This document shows, in pieces, positions 49,084-59,341 of a DNA stretch of 64,000 bases. The DNA comes from Hypomyces perniciosus. Its lineage: Eukaryota; Ascomycota; Sordariomycetes; Hypocreales; Hypocreaceae. Under the pieces are notes generated by a model, which had not been told where the DNA came from, ran no database searches, and worked only from the letters and a program-made list of their open reading frames with translations. The stretch is from positions 895,501 to 959,500 of the forward strand of contig SPDT01000006.1 in assembly GCA_008477525.1 (NCBI GenBank), in the 5' to 3' direction. Positions within the stretch are counted from its first letter, which is position 1; each line of letters starts with the position of its first letter. Made by a program: the position numbers and the translations under genes.

Positions 49084-51220
49084 TCAGCTTCTTGGACCAA
49101 CTTGGGTACCAGTCGTGGTGGCAGCATTGGTCTCGCCCGCGGCGACGGGAGCAGCATGCTCAGCGAAATCTGAGTTTTCGGCAACAATGCCTGCGACTTC
49201 GCCTGGGATGAAGTTAACGGGGGTTGAGAAGCCGTACCATGCGACGACAGCGACACCGAGAATACCAGAGATGCAGCTGAAGACAAGAGCGACAATACCA
49301 CGGGTGGTGAAACTGTCAAACGATATAAGCAGATGATTCAAAATGGATGGTCTGGTTTGGGGTTGAGGGAATTGGAACTTACCCTGCGGGCAGCGGGTCT
49401 GGAGCCGTGTTCTCGCCAGTCAAGTCGAGGAAGTTGACGGTGTTACCAGCGGCATTACCCTTGGTGGGCATGCCGTCCAGGCCGCAGACGGCGAGGTGGT
49501 CATCAGGGATGGTGAACTGCTTCTGAATTTCAAGGGGCGCCTCGACGAAAGTGGAGATCAGGCCAGAGGCGACGTGCCATTCGATGTGGCAGTGGAACAG
49601 CCAAACACCTATGGTCACAGTATCAGCATCTCAGTGCAACAGAGGGGAATAAGAAACAAGGAGAAAGGAAACCAGGAGGCACATACCAGGGTTGTTGGCC
49701 TTGAAGCGCAGGACCATGTTACCGTTAGGAAGAATGACGAGAGTATCACGTCGCATGGGAACCTTCTTGAAGGCACTCTCAGTGAGATTCTGGTCCTCAA
49801 ACGTTCCGGCTTCCTCGTCAGAGCGGTAGATAGCCTGGAAGTTGTGCCCGTGGAGATGGAACGGATGTCGGCCACTATCGAGGTTGTTGACGACAATCTG
49901 AACAATCTGATCCTTCTTCAGAACAAACGGATGGGTGAACGTGCCGTACACACTAGGGTTCTCGGCCAGGTCGCCAGCAGACAGGGCGGAGTACAGGGAG
50001 GGAACCTTGGGGCCGACGTAGGTGATATTGTTGAAGAAGGCGTAATTTTTGCCGTCGCCGAGGTTGTCCATGATGACGTCAAGTTCGACAATTTGGTCGG
50101 GCTCGGGGAGGAGCGGCTCCTCATCGTAGGGGACAAGGTCCATGTCGTCAAAGGGGTTCAGCTCGTCAACAAAAGCAGCGTCTGGTAGCTGAGCCTTGGA
50201 GTTATACTGCAACCAGCCCGTGACGTTGTAGTTCAGAGTGTCCGGGAGGACGTCGAAGAGGGTCTACACAGGCAAGAGTTAGCTCTGTATGTCTTTGTGT
50301 GGTTAACATTGGGGAATATGCTTACCGTGTCCATGCTTGCGACGACGGGGAAGTTGGCGGAAGTATCGTTCTTGGTGGTGAGCAGAAAGCTGACACGCTG
50401 CGCGGCGGAGATGTAAACCATGTTGGCTTCTGCAGGCTTAGTGTAGATACCATCGACCTCGACAATACGCATGGTGTGTCCCTCAATCCAGAAGTACTGG
50501 CCAGCAAAGGCGCCTATGTTGATGACTCGGAACAAGTAGGTCTTGTTCGGCTCCACGGACATGGTGTAGTTCTGGGTCTCGTTCATGAGGGCCGCCTGCG
50601 GGACTGGTTCAGCGCCAGTGGGGTTTCCCTTGCTCAGGAAGGTTGGCAGCATGTTCGCCATCTGGTCGTGATACCAGTCGGAGAGCGTGAGAACAAGTTC
50701 ATGGTCCACTTCTTTCTTGTACGGATAATTTGGGTCATTGATGATGAGAGGACCACGGAGACCATCAGGATACTGGGCGTTGTTGTGGGAATGATACCAG
50801 TATGTTCCAGGCTGGTTAATCTGCGCTCTTCATTCAGCACTTGATTTTTTTTCTCGTAGGACAGCCAGAATGATGACTTACAGTGAAGTTATACTTGAAA
50901 GATGCGCCGGGTGGAATAGCACACTGAGTCACTCCGACAGGACCATCCATGTGCGAAGAGCCGTTCATGTAGAGGCCGTGGAAATGCAGCGACGTGGATT
51001 GGTTGCCAAGCTGGTTGTGGACATTGACAATGATTCGGTCTCCAATATCAGCCTCGATCCGTGGGATGGGCCATTGGTTGTTGATGCCAATGACAGGACG
51101 CGGGAACGCTCCATCTGGGTTGGCGATGACCCATGTGATGTTGAAGTCGTAGTTGACGGTGGCCGCTGAGGCGACGCCCAGGGAGGCAGCGAAGAGCGCT
51201 GCTCGCGTGAGGCCGCGCAT
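49084..51220 (-). CDS. fet3: Iron-transport multicopper ferroxidase (FET3)
   Basis: Five exons on the minus strand: 50882-51220, 50326-50820, 49687-50263, 49383-49608 and 49084-49312, 621 residues. Four introns of 61-78 nt keep frame. A signal peptide (about 1-19) is followed by three cupredoxin domains. The four copper motifs are present: [20 protein letters not shown] and HCHIEWH. A C-terminal membrane helix (about 552-575) anchors it to the plasma membrane with a short Ala-rich tail. It oxidises Fe(II) to Fe(III), which the permease Ftr1 then takes up. It diverges from ftr1 across 1.74 kb. An in-frame ATG at 51523 would add about 100 residues and is rejected because the signal peptide then becomes internal. 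Confidence 0.95.
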
Positions 51221-51981
51221 TTGTGGTGGTTTCTGGTGAGAGTTATGAATTGAGGTGTTGTAGATGCCCAACCTGCAAATACTTTTGTGTAACGGATGAA
51301 ATATTCCAAAGGTGAATAGGTGAGTGGCACAGAAGAAGAAAAAAGCAAGCCACCAAACTTTACCTGCTGTGGCACCAGCTGAGCTCAAATGTGGCCAACG
51401 CTCCGATTGTCGCTTCTCTGGAGGACAGAGACAGGGAAGGATGATGGAACCGGCTACAGAAAGATTGATAACAGCACGGCTTCTTTCGGACAACGCGATT
51501 GATTCCACTTCAGTCCACTTCAATCCACCGGATCACACGAGAACCGGTCGATGCTTTCCCGTTTGCGACTAGAGTGCGTCACCCTATTGCAGAAACTATT
51601 CAACGCCCGTCAAGCACTGTGACGCCAGTCGGCCCGTATAGTGCCTCCGGCTCGCAGGCAATATAGATAGATGTAGACAAGACAAGGACAAGACGGCCAA
51701 GCCGGTACCATCCGTAGCATCTAGCTGAAGACCGAAGGAGCATAAAATTTGACACTCAGAACGGCGTTTGGGCAGCATTAGAGACATGTGATTGGTGCGC
51801 AAACATGCCCGAACAGGGGGGTAAGCTTCATGCTTCAGAAAATTCCGATAGAGCATCGCTGCGTCTGCTCCGCTGAAAGGTGGAGGTTTGGTGAAGCTTT
51901 TTCGTGGCGGCCAATCGGAGGTGCAGATATGGAAAAGCGGAGCCTGTGGGCTGATTGACTGATTGATAAGCCTCTAGCCTG

Positions 51982-51990
51982 ATCAGATAA
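51982..51990 (+). promoter_or_regulatory. SreA-type ATCAGATAA site (FET3 side)
   Basis: Matches the ATCWGATAA consensus known for the fungal iron GATA factor SreA. It lies about 760 bp upstream of the FET3 start, and an extra GATAAG is nearby, giving a pair. Confidence 0.65.
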
Positions 51991-52709
51991 GATGTAAGAT
52001 GACCTGGATGGATCAACTACCTAATACTACTAATACTACCACTAGTACTAGTAGTAGTAGTATCTTGTGTGCGCTACTACTATCAGCTCTGCCACAGGTT
52101 GGTCAAATTTCCTGCAGTGGTCCAATTAAATGGCGTAAGAAACCATTCTTCCAGCAAGCCACCTGGAGGGCTGGAAAAGAAGAAGAAAAAAACATCACAT
52201 GCTGTTCTGTAAGTCAACAACGGCATGTCAATGGTATTCCATGTTGAAGGGCGTCGTGGTGATAGCTTTGCCAAGCTGTAGGCACCAGCAAAATCAAGCA
52301 TGTGGAGCATGCGACAGACTTGAATTCTTGAGTTCGGCCGAGCCCGATCGCCCTATTTCCTGGATATTTCCCTCGTTGTTCCTTAATCCGTCCGTATCCC
52401 GGGAGAAAAAAAAATTTCAATGACCCAAATTACTGACCCCATTTAGCACAATGTCACACGCTCCACCACAAACGGAGCCGTCATGCCGATGGCTTGCTGC
52501 TGTAGCATTAGCTCCTCCTTCGTGGGCTTTAGTCTCGTATTCCAATTCCAATGGAACCCGCCTCGGCGGACCGAACCACGGTGAGAAGGCGCTCCGTTGG
52601 ATGTCTGAGCGATGACGGAGTTAGATTAGTAGTAGTGCGGGTATTCGGCCAAAGCGTGGTTTTTTTTTCCCTCTGCCGAACTCGCCTTGTGGGGGAGGCT
52701 TTGACAAAG

Positions 52710-52718
52710 TTATCTGAT
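52710..52718 (-). promoter_or_regulatory. SreA-type ATCAGATAA site (FTR1 side)
   Basis: The same 9-mer on the minus strand, 239 bp upstream of the FTR1 start codon. Confidence 0.65.
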
Positions 52719-52956
52719 CCGGATCATGCTCGTGTCAGTCAGTAGAACCCAAGCAAGTGCCCCGTACTGCTAATTGTATGTACGGAGTACGTACCTGCAG
52801 TAATTGTCTTACATGTTTGTGACCACCCTCCATCTTCCTCTTGTTCTTAATCTTTAGAACTTCTTCGGCCTTCCTCCTTCTCCCATCTTCGGTTGGTCCT
52901 GGCCACACGTCAATCCAAGGCTTGAGTCCAAGGTCAACGACACTCACTCATCCACA

Positions 52957-54237
52957 ATGCCTGACGTCTTCTCCGTTCCCGTCTTCCTCGTCGTCTTTCG
53001 AGAGACGCTGGAGACGGTCATCATCGTCTCCATCCTTCTCGCTTTCCTCAAGCAGACACTTGACGGGCCAAATGCGGACCGCACCGTGTACAAGAAGCTC
53101 AGGAAACAGGTAAGACACCGCCATTCCTCCATCTCGCTCCCATCACGCCAATGGACATGTTTCTCACACAGTCGATTCGCCTAGATTTGGATAGGTATTG
53201 CTGCAGGGTTCCTAATATGTATGATCATCGCCGGCGCCCTCATCGGCGTCTTCTACACAGTCGGCAAAAACTTCTGGGACCAGAACGAGAACTACTGGGA
53301 GGGCGCCTTCTGTCTCATCGCCTCTATCATTATCACTATCATGGGCGCTGCGCTACTCCGCATCGGTAAGATGCAGGAGAAGTGGCGCCTCAAGATCGCC
53401 AAGGCCATCGAGTCGCCTCTCCGAGCTAGCTCCAACCGTCCTTGGCTGACCCGAGCTCTGGAGAAGTACGCCATGCTGCTCCTCCCGTTCATCACCGTGC
53501 TGCGAGAGGGTATTGAAGCAATCGTCTTCGTTGCTGGTGTCACCTTCTCGGCCCCCGCCACTGCCGTGCCCCTCCCTGTTGTTGTCGGTCTGTTGGTTGG
53601 GTGTCTTGTAGGATACCTCTTGTACAAGTAAGTTCCTTGTCCTCAGCAGCCCATAGAAGTCTATTTAGGTCAGATCTAACGAGCGCATAGGGGAGGTTCA
53701 ACAACGAGGCTGCAGGTCTTCCTTGTCGCATCTACCTGCCTGTTGTATCTTGTCGGCGCTGCCCTGTTCTCCCGCGCTGTCTGGAACCTTGAGCAAGGAA
53801 AGTGGGCTGCCATTGTTGGTGGTGACAGCGATGAGCTTGGCTCCGGCCCAGGATCCTATGACATTGACAAGAGCGTGTGGCACGTCAACGTAAGTAGCCA
53901 AAAGCACGACCAGTATCCTACATACCCAAACAACAACTGACATTTCCTATAGTGCTGTGTGCCCGAGGGAGCAAACAATGGCGGCTGGGGCATCTTCAAC
54001 GCCATTCTGGGCTGGACCAACTCCGCCACATACGGCTCCGTTCTCTCGTACAACCTCTACTGGCTTTTCGTTATCGTGGCATTTATTGTCATGAGGTACC
54101 AGGAGAAGAAGGGCCACCTTCCCTTCAGGAAGGCCAAGTACACCCCGTCAGACGACACTGAGGCCCGCAGCGGAAGCGAGAGCCACGATGGAGGTGCGGA
54201 GACGAAGAAGGTGCAGGAGAAGACCGTGGCTGTTTGA
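52957..54237 (+). CDS. ftr1: High-affinity iron permease (FTR1)
   Basis: Four exons: 52957-53109, 53185-53627, 53691-53889 and 53953-54237, 359 residues. Intron 1 (75 nt) ends at CCTAG before IWIGIAAGF; other in-frame AG sites nearby give a wrong protein. The iron motifs are RETLE (15-19) and REGIE (158-162), matching the two REGLE-type sites of yeast Ftr1. About seven membrane helices follow from residue 5. The C-terminus is hydrophilic and charged. With Fet3 it forms the plasma-membrane complex that brings in Fe(III). Its neighbour is the divergent FET3; it converges with the BTB-like gene at 235 bp. Confidence 0.95.
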
Positions 54238-54472
54238 AGGGTGAGGGTGTGAAAGGAAAATTTAATGGAAGAGGAAGTAGGATATGTGCTATGATACCTG
54301 AATATTCCCCCGTCTTCGAGATAATGTATAGAGATAGTCTCTGTCGAGAAGAAAAATGTCAAAAGTCAACTTACCTAGTCTATCTATCTCTTCCCAAGAG
54401 ACTATTCCGTTACCATGGTCTATATATCCCAAGTAAATCAAGCAATAGCTACGTCATTCATAATGAGGCGGA

Positions 54473-55934
54473 TCAAGCCTCTGGGGTCCAATCCCAAGAT
54501 CCAGCAGTAAACAGATTCTTCGCCATACGGTCAGTATAAATGGCCCCTTCCAAACGCAGTCGTTGGTCATTCGCCACGGCTCTCGTGAAAACAAACTTGG
54601 GCTTCCCGTCGTCATTTACCGCTTGCCCACTGTCCCTAGACGTCACCCATGAGACATCGGCGCGTCGTTTCTTCCAATCAGCATGGGCAATGGAAGTAAC
54701 ACTAGCGGACAGCATGGAGCGAATGAAATCGAGGATAGGATCAATCCGGATTCGGAGACCGCAGTTCGTGTGGTGCTTGTCCACTTGGTAGTTCGGACAC
54801 TGCTTGAGTGCCAAAAGCAACTCATCGATGTTCAGCATTGCAGTGTCGGGAACAGTTTCGAGAGATGTTGGGCTGAAGTCAACAAGAAACAACATGTTTT
54901 TGGACACGAGGAATTTGAGCATCTGTCCGAGTTGGAATGAGTCGCATGCGGCGCTAGAGTCGTAGCCAAGCTTACACTGCCTCTCTTTTGAGGAGTACAA
55001 ACCGAGGAAGTGACGTTGTACAGAGGCGATGGTGCTCAAAATGCACTCTCGCCGATACTGTAATTCAGCTAGGGGAGGTCAGTACCGTACAATAGGCATA
55101 CCTTGATCTGGAAAACTCACCTTCTAGACCTTCTGGTAGGTTCCACCAGGCAGCAGTCAATTCCATCTCATCCTCGTGAAAGGCGCTCCAGAGACGAGAT
55201 CCACGAGTGATGAGCTCTCGCGATGCTTGATGCAACCTCATCGGTTGGCCAAGTAGCCAGGAGACGAGGATCTTCTCGCGTAGTATCTGCTCGACGTCCG
55301 TGTTACGGCCGTTGTCATCTATGAGCGCCCTCGTGTTGGTCAAGGGCCACTTGAACTTCAAATCACTGTTCAGGGAGCGAGCCACAGTGCTGACACAGTC
55401 AAAGCGGTCGGCGATAATGGCCATGGTGGTGACATCGGACATGGAGACGCGCCCAGCCTTGGGTGGCGTCTGGTGAATGATCCTGAGAATATCCTCAAAT
55501 GCGTGTTCCCGTCCTGCTGCCTTTGTGGCCTCATCATCGTCGGTGATGCCGATCCACGGCAAGTCTACGGCGTCTGCCTCGCCAGGCTTGATCTTCCTCT
55601 CTGCTAGCTTGTGGTGCGCATCTGCGATCAGTCTCGCTTCCCGGAACTGGGAGTTGGAGAGAAGGTTGGCAAAATATTTGGAGTGCTTCTTCAGTGCCTC
55701 TAGGCTCACCCGGTATGCCACCTTGATCTTGGGCTTCAAGTCGGCCGGAGGTGCACCGCCAGTTTTCCTGGAGGCAGCTTTCCGGCTTTTCTTCAGAGTC
55801 TCGCTAGACGTTTCAAACGTCACATCCAGGATGATGTTGCCCGCATCAGCCACCTCAACAACTGTTCGGCCGCCTATCTTCGCACTCTTGGACGCATCTC
55901 CATCTGCGGATGCGGACGCCGCAGACTCGCCCAT
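54473..55934 (-). CDS. BTB/POZ-like fungal protein of unknown role
   Basis: Two exons, 55121-55934 and 54473-55068, 469 residues. The 52-nt intron (GTGAGT...CCTAG) splits an Ala codon after GLE. A divergent BTB-like region is visible from about residue 30: GNIILDVTFE, then YRVSLEALKKHSKYFANLL, and a later IADRFDC helix. A long basic insertion (about 46-66) and a second, unrecognised C-terminal half with Leu-rich helices follow. BTB proteins often act as dimer adaptors, some for Cul3 ligases, but no Kelch, MATH or zinc-finger partner domain is present. The BTB call is moderate; the gene itself is well supported. Confidence 0.65.
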
Positions 55935-56639
55935 ACTTCTTCTACTCCTGGCAGGGGCGATGCTGTCGACATGGAAAGGCTAGAGCTAGGGCTGGTCTGA
56001 TAGACCGACGAATGGAAGCCCCAATTTTGAGACGCGAGACTGGCGTCAAGGCTTGTGCATCAAAGTCGTCTCTGGGTTGGTGTTCTCAAATGCGCGGTGT
56101 GTAAATGTGAGGTTACAGTTAGGTCGGCTCCAGGTGGTCGATATGGTTAGTGAGGAATAGCGCTGCCGCCTGCCGCTGTACAAGAATGGAAACACTGGAG
56201 GCTGTTTCGGGGCGGTGCAGGTACCTCTGTACCCCTGCGTGAGAGCCTGCAGGATGGCAGCAAATCAGAACAACATGATATCACCCATAATTTCCGATGC
56301 ATGATCGGCATCATTCACCGTTGCTGATCTTAGTTCTTCAATTGACAAGACTGACGATTTGGCCCAATACTACTCAAGAGACGGTATTCGGCGCTGAGAC
56401 GCTTGTATCCAAAGATAGAAATTCTCCGGGTTATTGGTGACCAATTTACTCAGTACCGCGCTGGCCTTGGCGGTATTATTTGCTTCCTTAGCATCTAAAC
56501 CCCCTGTAGTTTAGCAGCGCGCCCTCTATCGGGTTGGGACGTTGGGCCGCTCGGCGGGTGGCTGATAGTCGACGACGGCTATTGGAGTGTGTTGGCGGAC
56601 CTCTCTCTCTCTCCCTCAAACACTTGCCGTCTTCATTTC
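55935..56639. other. Spacer between the BTB-like gene and the PP2C side
   Basis: No gene supported on either strand. The BTB-like gene's promoter is at the left edge. Confidence 0.4.
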
Positions 56640-57280
56640 CTCTCTGACCAGCTTTAATGTCGACATGTTTGCATAGTCCTACCTCACGATACTGCTCTCT
56701 CAACTCCTCACGTTTGTCGAACACCTTCAGTCATCGCGAAAACCCCTCGTCCTTGGCGAAACGAGCAATCGCATCCAACATCGACCCAACAGTCTCTGGG
56801 CCCATCAACTCCGAGACATCCCTTCTCCTCCTCCGCTCCCCAACAGCAGGCCCATGGCTGTGAATTGCGGCAAGTCAGCAGCGATTCGACTTCGAGAGCG
56901 GTATTTATTCCCGAGCCTGCAGATCTCGAGCTTCGGGTAGCATATCGCAACATCAATGGCCTCCTTCGCGAACAAAGCCCTGGGCTCAGCATCGAGAGCT
57001 GCCACCCATCTCTCAGCAGATTCCGCCGCAATCCCAACAGCGTCGGCTTCCTTGCTTGCAGCATGCGCCAGTACTCGCATTAACACACGGGGGGATGCTG
57101 TTTCACCACAAAGCACGCCTCCAGCGGCCGGTCGATGTCGATACACAACCTCAACGGCGCATGCCAGGTCGCATTCTGCACGGTCTTGGCGATGCGGATC
57201 GCGCGGGGGTTCTTGCGGCGCTGGAATGCCCTTGCATTCAAGACACATCCGACCGCTAACTCGGAGAGATTTTCACACAT
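56640..57280 (-). pseudogene. Possible broken gene, antisense to the PP2C 5' side
   Basis: Read on the minus strand, protein-like sequence runs through three reading frames: about 57265-57095 (CVLNARAFQRRKNP ... VVKQHPP), 57090-56823 (a helix-rich segment with AAESAERWVAALDAEPRALF), and 56819-56640 (DVSELMGPETVGSM ... KREELREQYREV). The first break is at a six-C run (57089-57094 on plus), the second near 56820-56822, and an in-frame TGA lies at 56731-56733. Each break is a one-base length change. I could not match it to a known family, and a chance reading is possible. If real, it is a decayed gene. Confidence 0.3.
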
Positions 57281-58923
57281 ATTTCGTTACCCATCTTCCA
57301 TCTTCCTCCCTTCATCCCGATTCCGGCCGCCCTGGACCGGGCCACAAGCTGCCCCGCGATGCTTCGACACCCCATACTCCAGGCCCTAAATCCGCCCCAG
57401 CTATTTCGATACCGAATATGCCCAGTCGAGACTTGACGGTTGTGCGGATACCTTTGCGACGTGCTAAACATCACTTCGGATCTGCCACTGCTCGAGGGAG
57501 TCGGCCCTACAATGAGGACGCAGACCAGGCGGGGATCGTCGATATGCCAGCATTTGCCGAGAGAGCTCCTATGAGTGTAAAACAAAAACCCGGAGAACCA
57601 ACTGCAGCGGACAGCGCCCTGGGAGACCCTCAAATATTTTACTTTGCGGTGTTTGATGGGCATGGGGGAACACAATGCTCCCACTTCTTGCGTGATGAAC
57701 TACATGGCTATCTTGAGGAAGCGGCATCGGAATTTGGCTTGCAAAGTAGTCTGCGCAAGAAGAAACCCGGTCGGGGTACTCATTTACCACACATACACAA
57801 AAAAACTATAACCGAGAAGCAGGCGCTCGATGAAGTAAACATAAAGGGGCCAAATGAAGCGAAGAAGGATATAAATGCAGCGGACCAGAATCACACTGGG
57901 TTTAGCAATGCCCCTCGACATGGGAGCCCTCTCCCCAGTGCGGAGTCGGTCCCTGTAGAAGTCTCGGATTACGCAAAGGCTATCGGGTTGGAGAAGGGCC
58001 TCGTGAAAGAGTACGCCAGCACAATAGGGGGGTACTTCCGTCGATTCTATCCAGAGCATTTCGACATGTCTGGCGACTCATGTGAAGATTGCGTCATCTC
58101 CGTGGAGTCGGCTCTCGCATATGGGTTTCTCAGGGCCGACCTCGACTTTGTTTCTGCGCAGGCTCGCAAGATAGACCCTGACGATGCCTGCCTCAGTGAC
58201 ACGCCGCTAAACAATGACGAAATTTTAGGAGTTCCTCATGCTACACCTTCGGGACACGACATTGGCGGCACAACGCGCTTCAAGGGTGGCTCAACCGCAT
58301 CAGTTGCACTCATCTCAACGCCAACCCCTGTGCCCTTCTGGCACCCTGGCGCACAGTCGACACTCATTGTGGCGCATGTTGGTGATAGCCGTGTGCTGTT
58401 ATGTGATACCGCGACGGGTCTGGCCCAACCCCTCACTGCTGACCATCACCCGAGCACTCCAGCAGAGAGTCGGCGGCTGCGCCGATATGCCCCAGCTGGA
58501 TCTATGGTGTCTGGCGATAGCTTTGGAGAGGAGCGCATTGCTGGACTCGCCAATAGCCGGGCATTTGGCGACATCAGGAGCAAGCGAATCGGCGTATCCG
58601 CAGAGCCCGAGATAACCAGAGTCAAGTTGGGCCCGGCTCAGTACTCTTTTCTCGTCCTCATGAGCGATGGCGTGTCTGGTACATTAAGCGATCAGGAAAT
58701 CGTGGATGTCATTAAGGAGGCAAAGACTCCCGAAGAAGGCGCTCGTCGGGTCGTGGAATACGCAACTGAGGTTTCTGACGATGGCGATAATGCGACCTGC
58801 CAAGTCATCAGACTTGGCGGCTGGGAACGCCGCTCCGAGGGTGGCCTAGGCAGTCTTGGAACGAAGGAGTTTCGAGATATTAGGTTGGCCGAAGCGCAGG
58901 ATCCTCGACGGGGCAAAAGATAG
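57226..58923 (+). CDS. ptc6: PP2C-type Ser/Thr phosphatase, mitochondrial Ptc6-like
   Basis: An open frame of 565 residues from the ATG at 57226; it stays open back to 56956 (655 residues). I prefer 57226 because it gives a basic, Arg/His-rich start (MPLHSRHIRPLTRR) like a mitochondrial presequence. The catalytic PP2C fold starts near residue 75: SRPYNEDADQAG, then FDGHGGTQC, HVGDSRVLLCD, LMSDGVSGTLSDQE, and GDNATCQVIRL near the end. The metal-binding Asp residues are all present. An insertion of about 120 residues follows FDGHGG (TITEKQ to VSDYAK). Ptc6/Aup1-like enzymes act in mitochondria on pyruvate dehydrogenase or mitophagy. The exact orthologue among Ptc5/Ptc6 types is less sure. Confidence 0.85.
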   Translation: MPLHSRHIRPLTRRDFHTYFVTHLPSSSLHPDSGRPGPGHKLPRDASTPHTPGPKSAPAISIPNMPSRDLTVVRIPLRRAKHHFGSATARGSRPYNEDADQAGIVDMPAFAERAPMSVKQKPGEPTAADSALGDPQIFYFAVFDGHGGTQCSHFLRDELHGYLEEAASEFGLQSSLRKKKPGRGTHLPHIHKKTITEKQALDEVNIKGPNEAKKDINAADQNHTGFSNAPRHGSPLPSAESVPVEVSDYAKAIGLEKGLVKEYASTIGGYFRRFYPEHFDMSGDSCEDCVISVESALAYGFLRADLDFVSAQARKIDPDDACLSDTPLNNDEILGVPHATPSGHDIGGTTRFKGGSTASVALISTPTPVPFWHPGAQSTLIVAHVGDSRVLLCDTATGLAQPLTADHHPSTPAESRRLRRYAPAGSMVSGDSFGEERIAGLANSRAFGDIRSKRIGVSAEPEITRVKLGPAQYSFLVLMSDGVSGTLSDQEIVDVIKEAKTPEEGARRVVEYATEVSDDGDNATCQVIRLGGWERRSEGGLGSLGTKEFRDIRLAEAQDPRRGKR

Positions 58924-59341
58924 ATCTGACGATAAAAGTTAAAAGGGGGGATGAAATATTCGGTGATGGGACACACTATATACGGCATGATGAAGCGAAA
59001 GTGAGCGGTATTTAGGCGCAAGCATATTCATTATCTAGCATGGGAAGGAGTTTGGAGGTATTAAGGGAAGTGTCTCTGTACAATAGGATACCCTCCAAGG
59101 AGAGAAAACTATTTAAGACAAACAACTCTCACACATCGATTATGTGAGATGGTAACGGGAAAGTGCAAGAGTGTATCTCAGATAATACACCGTCAACGTA
59201 TGTCTACCTACCTGATGTGGTTCCTTGTCCGTAGAAACTCGGAAATTCCTGGCCTCGATGAGTCTATCCGTCCACCCGTCAGTCCGTCCTCGGCCACCGA
59301 AACTCGAATATCAAAAGCAGCAAAGTGAGCAGATATCAACA
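58924..59341. other. Convergent 3' flanks of PP2C and het-c
   Basis: A 418-bp spacer without a gene, presumably both 3' untranslated regions. Confidence 0.45.

Larger units (their letters stand above)
51221..52956. promoter_or_regulatory. Divergent FET3/FTR1 promoter
   Basis: 1736 bp between the two start codons. It contains a perfect ATCAGATAA at 51982-51990 with a second GATAAG 12 bp to the left (51965-51970), and a TTATCTGAT (inverse of ATCAGATAA) at 52710-52718. Other GATA-like sites lie around 51466. One TACGGAGTAC copy is at 52781. A CCAAT occurs at 51911. Open frames here are short. The arrangement fits control by the GATA repressor SreA under iron sufficiency. Confidence 0.65.

Noticed and set aside
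50834..51523. Extended FET3 N-terminus from the ATG at 51523
   Set aside because: It would bury the signal peptide about 100 residues inside the protein; the ATG at 51220 fits the family.
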